Below, piece after piece: positions 33,561-44,193 of a DNA stretch of 64,000 bases (position 1 is the stretch's first letter; every line of letters begins with the position of its first letter). Position numbers and translations under genes: made by a program. Under the pieces are notes generated by a model that saw only the letters and a program-made list of their open reading frames with translations, had not been told where the DNA came from and ran no database searches. Origin of the DNA: Ophiura sarsii (taxonomy: Eukaryota > Echinodermata > Ophiuroidea > Amphilepidida > Ophiuridae); NCBI GenBank assembly GCA_035610835.1, contig CM069454.1, positions 2,729,117 to 2,793,116 of the forward strand, given 5' to 3'.

Positions 33561-34639
33561 GTAATTCAATTCAAATTCAATGTTGCGAATGCATAATTGG
33601 TAGACACATTGAAATATGCCCTTTAGGTGTACTAAAACAAATTAGATGCAAACTTGATGTACATTCTCGATATGTTCCATTCGGGAATTTAAATTGCACT
33701 GAAAAAACAGATAAAGTTGACAGTGACATGTGAATGAACACCCATGACCTGATGATGATGTACCTTCGTGACACTATAGATAAATCGACGCACAAACGGC
33801 GATAAGACTGACGATATGACGTGATTGATGTATCTCATATTAATATAATTGCGCAGAAATATAGCATTACTTGATTCCATTTTATAAGACACTCGTCGTT
33901 TAGCAAAGTAAATCATCCTCACTAACCGATAGTACTCTTTAAACATTAAAATGAGCTAATTAAATGAATATACAAAGATACAACATTCAGCATTCATATG
34001 GGAATAACAGTTCTTTATGCTGAAGTGCATGATGGTTACGTCGTTATTGAGCCATAACGAACAATCCAATGTTAGTTATAAACTTCAAAGCAGTGACGTA
34101 GCTATGCCCCGCCCCAGTTTTCGGATGTAGTGTGCATAGGCATTATTATAATTTACAAGGACCATTTTTCGCGAGCGACTGAAAAATATATTTGGGCACC
34201 CTTTTTGAAAATGTGTGACCCATCCTTGACCCGAAATAAACCACATAATGATGCATGACCCCCAACATAGCATTGGTAACTTATAACGACAGTTCCAAAT
34301 GACACAAAATGTTGCAAAAAATGTCATTACCATATTTGAAATCACCATTAGAAATGCATTAAGATTAGTACAAAAATGCCCACACACGTGGTAGACTATG
34401 GACATTAATTACAGCGCCTCCAAGTGACAGCATTTAACTTTTGAACTAATCTAATGTTTTCAACCAGCAGTAGGCCAATAATAAAATATTGTTTGGTTGT
34501 CCTCGACCTTCCTATCTTATTTTCTGTCAGTTCTAAATCCTCGTAACCTTATTCATAGTCAAATGACCCGCTCATGCTTAACCGATGAACATATACCTGT
34601 ATTGTATCAGTGCAGTGGGTGCCTGTATTTTATGGCGGC
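33561..34639 (+). other. Unique DNA, nothing recognised
   Basis: Between the LINE truncation point and the 40-bp minisatellite. Several overlapping frames (for example 33689-33946 and 34085-34405, minus) show no domains. No RNA genes. Confidence 0.5.
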
Positions 34640-35579
34640 CAAAGGGGTCAAAATGGTCTAAAATGGAGAAAGGTCTCAGTAATTTAGAGAAAGGTGTCTA
34701 GAATGTAGAAAGGTCTCTGTATTTAGAAATAAGGTGTCTAGAATCGAGAAAGGTCTCTGTCATTTAGAGAACGGTGTCTAGAATGGAGAAAGGTCTCAGT
34801 AAATTAGAGAAAGGTGACTAGAAAATGGAGAAAGGTCTCAGTAATTCAGAGAAGGTGTCTAGAATGTAGAAAGGTCTCTGTAATTTAGAGAAAGGTGTCT
34901 AGAATCGAGAAAGGTCTCTGTAATTTAGAGAACGGTGTCTAGAATGGAGAAAGGGTCTCAGTAATTTAGAGAAAGGTGACTAGAAAATGGAGAAAGGTCT
35001 CAGTAATTTAGAGAAAGGTGACTAGAAAATGGAGAAAAGTCTCAGTAATTTAGAGAAAGGTGTCTAGAAAATGGAGAAAGGTCTCAGTAATTCAGAGAAA
35101 GGTGTCTAGAATGTAGAAAGGTCTCTGGTAATTTAGAAAGGTATCTAGAATCGAGGAAAGGTCTCTGTAATTTAGAGAACGGTGTCTAGAATGGAGAAAG
35201 GTCTCAGTAATTTAGAGAAGGTGACTAGAAATTGGAGAAGGTCTCAGTAATTTAGAGAAAGGTGACTAGAAATGGAGAAAGGGTCTCAGTAATTTAGAGA
35301 AAGGTGACTAGAAAATGGAGAAAGGTCCTAGTAATTTAGAGAAAGGTGACTAGAAAATGGAGAAAGGTCTCAGTAATTCAGAGGTGTCTAGAATGTAGAA
35401 AGGTCTCTGTAATTTAGAGAAAGGTGTCTAGAATCGAGAAAGGTCTCTGTAATTTAGAGAACGGTGTTTAAGAATGGAGAAAGGTCTCAGTAATTTTGAG
35501 GAAGTTGTCTAGAATCGAGAAAGGTCTCAGTAATTTAGAGAAAGGTGACTAGAAAATGGAGAAAAGGTCTGTGTAATAA
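34640..35579 (+). repeat. About 40-bp minisatellite running into assembly gap
   Basis: Unit: GGTGTCTAGAATGGAGAAAG then GTCTCAGTAATTTAGAGAAA, with variants GTGACTAGAAAATGG and AATCGAG. About 23 units are visible. Variants recur in blocks of several units (higher-order pattern). It is truncated by the N run, so the true array length is unknown. Confidence 0.95.
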
Positions 35580-35679
35580 NNNNNNNNNNNNNNNNNNNNN
35601 NNNNNNNNNNNNNNNNNNNNNNNNNNNNNNNNNNNNNNNNNNNNNNNNNNNNNNNNNNNNNNNNNNNNNNNNNNNNNNN
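35580..35679. other. Assembly gap (100 N)
   Basis: Exactly 100 N, usually a placeholder of unknown size. The minisatellite on its left is the likely cause of the break. Confidence 0.98.
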
Positions 35680-35681
35680 CG

Positions 35682-35824
35682 TTTAGAGAATAAAACATAG
35701 TTCTTAGCTGTTTTGCTATAGACGATGGTCTTATAGTGTATAGGCTGTACCATATTTGGAGTCGTGTATGTCGCCGCAGGCGTCAATACACGACGAGAAC
35801 GAGAACTATATTTTATTCTCTAAA
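35682..35824. mobile_element. 143-bp foldback/MITE next to gap
   Basis: TTTAGAGAATAAAACATAG at the left and TATATTTTATTCTCTAAA at the right are inverted repeats. The left half (to about 35774) closely matches the left arm of the long palindrome at 49497; the right half is shortened. The centre contains TCGTGTATG...CAATACACGA around CGCCGCAGGCG. Confidence 0.75.
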
Positions 35825-36870
35825 TACAAATCTGATGTTGGTTTGTATACAGGGTGAGTCAAAATATTCAGGTCCCGTTTTAGAAAATCACGACAAATAC
35901 TTTTGTTAAAAATTAACCAATGTCTTCATTGCATATATGGGTACACTAGCTACTTCTTTATACTTGAATTTATACATGAAAGTGTTCAAAATATACCCCA
36001 TTGTCCATTGTAGGCATTGTGAATACCAACACGCCATTGATTGACATTTCAAAATGCGTGAGTTAAACTTTTGCATTCATAGAGGTACCTTGGAAAAGTG
36101 CACACATCTCCCGTTTGAAATGACCAATTTGAATTAAATGAAATTCAAGTTATAGCTGACAATGCGTTCGGTGCATATTAATAAATTATATTATTTTTAT
36201 GCATATTAGCTGGTTGGGCCCGCTGATACTAGGGGAGAGCCTTGCTTTTATTTTGAAATAGGATTGCGTACAAGTAGCGTATAGTCAGTGTCATAATGCT
36301 ATGGTCAACTCCATTCTATGCGTGCGTACTTGTGTGCATTCGTATGTGCGTAAACCCAGAGGTGCGTACCGGGCACATTCAAAAAATGACCGCGCGTCAA
36401 TCGTCACGCACGTTAGTTAGCACATTTCAGGCATCTGGACGCAGCTCCGCGAACAACGACGAAACATGCTCGTGTGAAATAGCTTGAATTTAGTAATATA
36501 TCATTATACCATTATGACAGTGATTATAGACAGTGAAGCTAGCAGTTAGCATTTGCGCAAACGCGACACGCAACGCGATACCACGGTATGATTACGCGGC
36601 AGTACGCGCAACGCACAATGTTGTTCAATTCTAGTGGCATTTATATGAGCCAAATCTGAGAGGTGATTTGCTGTTTTTGGAGCAAATTGTTAACCAATTT
36701 CACTGGAATAAACTTTAACACACCGTTATTTCCTCGATATTGCATGCAAATTATGCGCCACTTTGATCAAAACTAACGGAGACATAAGGATAACAAACAC
36801 ACACACCCCCACACAGATTTATAGTAAGATGCTCGCAGCAGCAATGAACATGATGAGTTCAGCACTCAGT
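35825..36870 (+). other. Non-array DNA with CpG-dense patch
   Basis: Includes ACAGGGTGAGTCAAAATATT at 35850, which resembles a mariner-type terminus but has no matching partner here, and a CpG-dense stretch at about 36553-36620 (GCAAACGCGACACGCAACGC). No convincing gene. The frame at 36296-36487 is unsupported. Confidence 0.5.
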
Positions 36871-38121
36871 CAGTGGCGTACCCAGCTTTTGGACACTGGG
36901 GGTGGGGGCGGGGGGGGGGGGGGGGGGGGGGGGGGGATAGTTACGAAAGTCATGATGTACCGACAAAAACAAATCGCAAAAATGACCCTATTTTCTTCTT
37001 CTCGTCAGTAGCTGAAATATTGAAAAGTGGGGGGTAGCGATGACATTGTCAACAATAGCTGAAAAAATCGCCTGGTAGAAATTGCAAATCTACCCAGTCA
37101 GAAGTCAAGGCATGAAAATACCGTCTATGTTCGCCCCGGCCGCCAGTGAAGTGAGATTCAACAACAAAACCCAAATAGAAATCGGATCATTGACAACTCG
37201 CGATTGTGAAGGATTGCCTCCATCAATTTTTTATAATCTTAGGCTCATTTTGAAGGGGAATTCCTATTTATGTAAGATGTCATTTCCGATTTAATAAAAA
37301 ATACGATTTTGTTACTATCTTTGAGTCGATAAAGATGCATTTTCAATGCGATCGTAAACATCGTATTTTTGATGATTTTTAGACGTCATAGCAAAAACTT
37401 TATGCACAAGAAATGTTCCTAACGTATTAAACTTGATCAAAAATATATTTATTTGTGATACATTTTTGGACAGGGGTCAGGGCCACGACTTTTATTCACC
37501 TACGGTAAAAATATACGCCATTTTCCAACACACAGAGACTAAATCGTTTTTTCTAAAAAAAGGTATTCAGCAGGATTCGAACCGAGGAGGGGAGAATCTA
37601 TCTATTAGATTACTAGTCCATATTCGTAACCGCTCGGCCATAACTACTTACTGACGTGTCTATGTGTTCTCTATAATAATGAACTAGTGGTGAACTATTG
37701 AGTATTCGACGAAATGTAGCCAAATTGAACCCAGTTTCTAAATTGTATTTTAAATGTGAAAACGGTGTCGCTGCAAGCTAGGTTTGGATTCAATGTAAAG
37801 AGCAATAAATTGATGATCGTGGAAGGTTATTAATTTAAAGCTTTTAATGAGACAGGGGTCAGCGCCATGGGAAATATCCCCCTAGTCACATGACGTTGAA
37901 CCACATTTAAATGCCTTAATGTTGTCATTGTATAAGGCTGACATTTTGGCATAAATTGAATTGCACGATATCGACATCCGCTTTTCAAGGGAAAATAAAT
38001 TCTCTTCGTATACAATAGACTCACTCAACGTTGGCATCTGACTGTACCGACGGAAGCTCAAGTTTACCGACGGGGATATTTCAGGGGGGCACTGGCCCCT
38101 GGACCCCTGGGTTCGCCACTG
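36871..38121. mobile_element. hAT-like non-autonomous element (1.25 kb)
   Basis: CAGTGGCGTACCCAG (left) and CTGGGTTCGCCACTG (right) are 15-bp inverted repeats with one mismatch, followed inward by GGGGG runs and CACTGG motifs. Flanks AGCACTCAGT and AGCACGGT share only AGCAC, so the 8-bp duplication is imperfect or the left end is altered. The interior contains a tRNA-Ser-like sequence (37566-37647, minus) and no transposase. It belongs to the same broad type as 10139-10592 but is not the same family. Confidence 0.7.
37566..37647 (-). pseudogene. tRNA-Ser-like sequence (SINE or tRNA relic)
   Basis: The minus strand reads GTAGTTATGGCCGAGCGGTT (A box and D arm as in eukaryotic tRNA-Ser), then ATGGACTAGTAATC in the anticodon arm, a variable arm of about the expected length, and CGGTTCGAATCC (B box). 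The acceptor ends do not pair properly and the anticodon position reads AGT rather than a Ser triplet. It lies inside the hAT-like element, so it was probably captured or inserted. Confidence 0.65.
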
Positions 38122-38540
38122 AGCACGGTATCAAATCCACGCCAAAATACAGTCGCTCACACCAGGCCGTGAAAGCCGTGAACCGCGTAACGTATTTTTG
38201 AAGATACCACTCTCTTTTTTTTAAGTTTGGAGCAAATCAGCAAATACAAATATCGGTCGTAGGAAATAAGAAAATCGATTCAAGGACATATTAGCCGATT
38301 GGCTTCTTATTTACATAACAATTGGCCTTTGCAAATCATGTTCATTGATAGACTAGCTAGGGTCTCCATAGTTCAATTGAACGGAATAGTCAACACAATA
38401 TATTTATAGGGTATTATTTATCGCAGTGAAATTGCAAAAGAAGAAAAAAATATCATTCAACATTCAATAAATATTGCGAACGATATGCAATCCTGTCAAT
38501 TTCTAAAAATAAAGTGTAAATAACAAACAGAAAAAAGTAT
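38122..38540 (+). other. Unique DNA, nothing recognised
   Basis: AT-rich sequence between the hAT-like element and the tRNA-Met-like sequence. No repeats or coding evidence. Confidence 0.5.
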
Positions 38541-38544
38541 AACA

Positions 38545-38613
38545 ATCCTAGGATTCGAACCACTGACCTCATGATTATGAAGCCGGCGCTTTGCCGACTG
38601 AGCTAATGAAGAC
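38545..38613 (-). pseudogene. tRNA-Met-like sequence (SINE or tRNA relic)
   Basis: The minus strand has TTAGCTCAGTCGGCAAAGCG (A box and D arm), CTTCATAATCATG with CAT in the anticodon position, and GGTCAGTGGTTCGAATCC (B box). The T stem and acceptor do not pair, so it is not a functional tRNA. The pol III internal promoter boxes are intact. Confidence 0.65.
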
Positions 38614-38619
38614 TACACA

Positions 38620-40020
38620 TAGATATTTAGAAAATAAAATACATAAAGTTCAAAATACGAATATCACATGAATCGGGGCAAAAATGCGGGCTAAAATGCT
38701 TTATATTTCGATTGTTGTGCGTTTTTAACATAGGACTGTCGCTCAAAAGTTGATTATATGCTGAAGGAGATTGTAATTCTGATTTCATTATAATGCATAA
38801 CACTACTTTTCGAAACGATTCTAGACACCTTAGTATTTCGTTCGTACATAAAATGTTGGCCATTACGTTTTTTCGATTGGAATTCGGCGCGGCAAATCTA
38901 TTGCACCATGGGTATTATTACATGGAAACACGGAGACTCAGATACGTAGGGAGTCATGTGATTTTTGTCCAGGACAAACACTTGAGATGTACACGCCCCT
39001 TTAAGCTAAAATGATGTTTTTTCTTAGTTTGTGAACAAATGTTGACCTAGATGTGTAATTAAAGTAATTGGGACTGTTATGACCCTCAATAATCAAGCAG
39101 GTATGAGCAGGTATGAGTAAAGATAAACTTTCAATCGTGACTATAAAACTATATGAATAAAATGAAAAAACTTATTTGGCGATCGCCTTTTAAATTCTAT
39201 AGAACTGCTGGTTTTTACACGAAAATGTCCACATAAGGACAATTTTTTCTTCTATTTTTCTTTTTGTATAATAAAATAGAGATATTCAGCTTGCCCTCAC
39301 AGTAAAAATGTTGGTCGACTTCCATTTCCTTCTTTTCAAATTATTGGTTTTAATATTTTTATTTTGGGTCTGATTTCAATTATTAAACATGTCGTGTTTA
39401 GAAAGCAAAGTTTATGGAACTTGAAATCAAACCTTATAGTTTATTTTTTTAGAATATTGGATGCACAATTCATATTTCTACATCATCAATAATTGATAAA
39501 TGTAAAAAAAATGTAAAAAACCATTTAAATCTCAGAAATCGACCTTCCTTTCTCAAATTGTCAAGATTTGAAGAAAAAAAATGGCCAAAATGCCAACTTT
39601 CCATCGTCTAAAACTATTTTAAGGAAAACAATTTCTTCAAATTTCTTTGCACATTTTGTTTTAGAAGTACCTAAACTTTGATTATTTATAAATTTCATAC
39701 CTGACTTCAATCCATAAAAGGCCTAATTAAAGTTTTGAGAATGTGTAAATTTTTGGGAAAAAAACCCAAAATCTCTGGCATTATAAATCCAAATTCAATC
39801 AGACTTTTTACATTTTCAATATTTATACATTGATAAAGAAGTCTGCATGTCAACATACTTTTTAATTACATCCTATGGTCTCAAATCCCATAAATAAAAT
39901 ACAATTGAACGTGTGACACAGACTTGCCATTCTACACATAGGATTTCGCGCCCACTAGTGCACACACAACATGGCTGCATGGTTGAATTAATGATCCACG
40001 CCTCTATGCACTGCAACGCC
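38620..40020 (+). other. Unique AT-rich DNA, nothing recognised
   Basis: Long homopolymer-rich sequence with no repeat-unit homology, no RNA gene and no convincing reading frame. R4 homology starts abruptly at about 40021 (TGTGAGACATTCATAAG). Confidence 0.55.
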
Positions 40021-40231
40021 TGTGAGACATTCATAAGTTAGACCAGTGCAAAGACCCTATTACGGAATAAAGCTGTATAATCCTTCAATCCGCCAAGAGA
40101 GGATTTTGTGCTAGGTTAATTCCCTGCTGTCTTACACCAAGGATAAAACCCAAAATAACCCACATTCCGAGGTCATGAAGAGCGAATGTCAATTTATAGG
40201 TAGATTTATTGTAAAGGAAGTAATTTTCTGA

Positions 40232-40252
40232 ATAATTATAATAATAATAATA

Positions 40253-40298
<46 letters not shown>

Positions 40299-40310
40299 TA
40301 ATAAGACCAT
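40232..40310 (+). repeat. (AAT)n microsatellite
   Basis: Long (AATAAT) run with one AGT and one AAA interruption. It is the expanded form of the run at 7430 and 14400, preceding AAGACCATGCTTATATAGCG. Confidence 0.9.
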
Positions 40311-42038
40311 GCTTATATAGCGCCTTAAAAACAACACAAAACGCTTCACAAAAACCACATCACAGACTACTCATTACCTACATGGTTAAGAATACAGACC
40401 AACCCCTTAAAAAACACCATACATGTAAGTCCAGCAGAAGTTATTTAACACAAATAACAGAATATAAACAAAACACATGGTTGTTGCGGTGGAGCAGCTG
40501 CAAATACAAAACACGTTGATAAAAATGCCGAAAAACAGGCGCAATTCATAAATAAAAAGTTACAACGTATATCTAAATCATTAAGTAATCGATCAGATTT
40601 ACACTGGCCAATCGCTAGACTAAGCGTGTTTGTTTAGACGTGAATGTGAAGGTCCGCTGCATAGTAATACAGGATTAATACATTCGTTTGACGTGCGGGT
40701 AGAAGAAAGCGTGGTTTGTGGTTTAAATATATTTCATGCAATACGATCTACAGTTGACGCAAAAACCAACTGACACCATCCATAGTATGTACTTTGAGAC
40801 GTGACGTACGACTTCATTAAAGGACATGTCCGTGGTTATAATAATGTAACCTTTTTGACGATTATAAGTGTAATTCGACACGTTAGTTACCAATCAACGT
40901 CGTATTTGTTTATCTCTAGTCGATTCAAATTTCATTCCGAGTTCTATAATAGATAATTTCGTCAAAAGGTCTATGGATGAACCCATTTATGTTTATAGTA
41001 ATACTGCCCCACTAAGACATTGCCCGTAACCATCCTTCTCGCTACACATTCCTTCCTTGCCACAATCTGGTTCCACGCAATCGCCTGGTCGATGTCGTGT
41101 CACGATCCGCAGGGCTATCAACTTCCGAAAGCAAGAAAAGGTTTTTTTAAGCTGGTTTGTAAAGCGCAGTTTGCAGAGTCTCTGACATGTACACACGCGG
41201 CCCGGTTTCGATCTCCGGCTCATGGAGAGACTAATATTACCCATCAAATTTAACCGTTTTTCTCCCCTGAAAGTTTAATTCACAAAAACACGCACGGAAA
41301 ATTAGGATTAAGGAATATAAGAAATCCTAAAATAAGCCCCTCAACCAGATTTATATTTATGAAACCAACAAATTTGATGATAAAACAAGGTAATTGTAGG
41401 AGTTCTGATATTTACAACCCTCCTGGTTGTTGCCGGTACTCGAAATGGATGCAGTTCTCATCCTTTTATATAATTTAGGGTAGTTTTACCACTTTCCGAT
41501 ACCCCAGGCATACAATTTGCAGGATTGTAAAAACCAAATAATATGAATTATAATAATTATGATAAGGCGATTATTCGTTGTTTTAGAGATTTTTTTGATT
41601 AACTAATTCAAAAAATTCATTGGTTGACAGTCATGTGGGTATTTCCATCGTTAGAAACCTCTATACAAATACCACCTGCATTTGATGATGCTAACTTTCT
41701 TTTCTAACAAACGTGTATTGAAATAGGATACTGCATGGCAAACAAATGTTGGCTGATGTGCAAATCTCTCCCATTGCTTCACCAGCATCTACTTCTTGTT
41801 CTATGATAACGTAAGCATTGCCCTGCATATAGAGCATTGTATCTCGAGAAGGTTTTATTGAACCTCAGCAATTCCCCCAATATGGAAAAACTCGTTTCTA
41901 TCATAAAATTACTTGTCTTTGTAAAGGCTCTGTTACACCATAGCGTATGGCATGAACGTGGCCTGAACGTATGCCGACGTATTAAAAATAAAATAAAATC
42001 AGAGTCCAAGAACGTCCAAGAACGTCCAACTTCCTAAA

Positions 42039-42873
42039 GGCCATGTCACACCATAGCGTGTGGCCTGAACGTGGCCTGAACGTATGCCGACGTATTCAAA
42101 AAATAGCTCGAAAATTGTCAGAGTCCAAGAACTTCCAAGAACGTCCAACTTCCCAACGAATTGCGTAGGAAAAGTCGACATCGGTGATGGAATGGACGTA
42201 TCCATAGCGTATCCATAGCGTATTAAACGTATACATAGCGTAAGACTAACGTATTGATAGCGTATCACTAACTTATAACAAACTTATGACAGCGTATCAC
42301 AGCGTATGCGATCGGCGAGCGTATACCAACGTATGCTTAACGTATTCGAAGCGTATGTCTGCCGTGTTCGACGTATCCTCAGCGTATCCTCGGCGAACAA
42401 CGAACACGTGACTTATGCCGCTGCAGAAATTGAGTTTCGTACACGGCGGGACAAGTGTTACCAGTTCAAGTAAACGCAGCCTAGATGATAACTATTAAAA
42501 TATCTAGAAGGGTAAATCTATAGGTCCAAGCTATAACTTACGACGATAGTAACGTACCGCTAACGTATGTCAGCGTTTGTAAACGTATGTCTAACGTACC
42601 ACGAACCTATCGGGAACTTATGCAGAACGTAAGTTAAGCACACGTTGAGTACGTCGAGAAATTTTGAACATGCTCAATAATTTTCCGCGGGCTCGACGTG
42701 TTCCAAATTTTCACAACGTATCACAGCGTGCTCTTAACGTAAACGACGTATCCCCAACTTACCCCTAACTTGTATCAGCGTACACCAACGTACGCCAACG
42801 TATTTTTCGATATTTCGCATACGTTGTTATACGTTGTCATACGTTCAGGCGATACGCCATGGTGTGACAGGGC
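42039..42873 (+). mobile_element. CCCTGTCACACC-family element with CGTAT-rich interior (R4)
   Basis: Left end GGCCATGTCACACCATAGCG; right end CGCCATGGTGTGACAGGGC. Counterpart of 16618-17454 with small indels. The interior block 42198-42358 is one arm of a larger inverted repeat whose other arm is 43002-43186. Confidence 0.7.
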
Positions 42874-43001
42874 TACCGTACAACTAGCGAGCATTCGGCG
42901 TTTTGGGAACTTATGGAGGGTTTGAGTATATAAATGGGTCCCTTGAGTATCTCATCCTCACTTCTTCATGGTCTGTCGTGCTGAACACATCAACCCATCA
43001 T
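42874..43001 (+). promoter_or_regulatory. TATA-type core promoter-like segment (R4)
   Basis: TATATAAAT is at 42927-42935, TCTCATCCTCACTTCTTC at 42950-42967 and ATG at 42968. Identical in layout to 17528-17571 in R2. The frame after the ATG runs 28 codons here rather than 22, because the downstream stop differs. It sits between the two arms of the CGTAT inverted repeat. Confidence 0.4.
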
Positions 43002-43186
43002 CATACGCTACGAATACGCTACGCTACGTTAAGTATACGTTAAGCATACGTTAAGCATACGCCCGCATACGCTCGCACACGCTGTGATACGCTGTCATAA
43101 GTATGTTATAAGTTAGTGATACGCTATCAATACGTTAGTCATACGCTATGTATACGTTCAATACGCTATGGATACGCTATGGATAC
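43002..43186. repeat. Right arm of about 170-bp CGTAT inverted repeat
   Basis: CATACGCTACGAATACGC through CGCTATGGATACGCTATGGA is the reverse complement of 42198-42358 with a modest number of changes and a short extra block. It is directly followed by TTGACAGGGCCTTA, an element terminus. Confidence 0.8.
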
Positions 43187-43199
43187 TTGACAGGGCCTT

Positions 43200-43693
43200 A
43201 CACGATCGCCCGGCATAAGGTGAATACGTGAGAATACGTCGAAACTCGTTGGAAATACGTCAGGCATACGTTAGACATACGGCACATATACGTTATAAAC
43301 TCGTTATCACTACGTTGGCTGTACGTTTCCCCGTCAGCATACGTTCATCAACGTATACCAACTTACGAGTAACGTACGAGTAACGTACCACTAACGTATG
43401 TCAGCGTACGTCAACGTATATTTAACGTACCACAAACTTACCGGGAACTTATGCAGAACGTATTAAGCACACGTTGAGTACGTCGAGACATTTTGAGCAT
43501 GCTCAATATTTTTTCGCGGGCTCGACGTGTTCCAAATTATCACAGCGTATCACAGCGTGCTCTTAACGTAAACGACGTATCCCCAACGTACCCCTAACTT
43601 ATATCAGCGTACACCAACGTACACCAACGTATTTTTCGATATTTCGCATACGTTGGCATACGTTGAGGCGATACGTTATGGTGTGACAGGGCC
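43200..43693 (+). mobile_element. Second CCCTGTCACACC-family right end (R4)
   Basis: CGTAT/ACGTAC-rich interior ending at GGTGTGACAGGGCC with TTAA at 43694-43697. Its left portion (GATCGCCCGGCATAAGGTG...) is not seen in R2, so R4 keeps material that R2 lost or never had. Confidence 0.65.
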
Positions 43694-43697
43694 TTAA

Positions 43698-44193
43698 CGA
43701 ATTGCGTAGGAAAAGTCGACATCGGTGAAGGAATGGACGTATCCATAGCGTATCCATAGCGTATTGAACATATACATAGCGTATGACTAACGTATTGATA
43801 TCGTATTACTAACTTATAACAAACTTATGACAGCGTATCACAGCGTATGCGAGCGTATGACCAACGTATGCTTAACGTATTCGTAGCGTATGTATGTCGT
43901 GTTCGACGTATCCTCGACGTATCCTCGGCGTACAACGAACACGTGACTTATGCCGCTGCAAAAATTGAGTTTCGTACACGGCGAGACAAGTGTTGCCAGA
44001 ATTTTGAACATGCTCAATAATTTTTCGCGGGCTCGACGTGTTCCAAATGTTCACAGCGTATCACAGCGTGCTCTTAACGTAAACGACGTATCCCCAACTT
44101 ACCCCTAACTTATATCAGCGTACACCAATGTACACCAATGTATTTTTCGATATTTCGCATACGTTGGCATACGTTCAGGCGATACGCCATGAG
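43698..44193 (+). mobile_element. Third CGTAT-array block, truncated (R4)
   Basis: Counterpart of 18282-18785 and truncated at the same GGCGATACGCCATGAG point. Confidence 0.65.
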
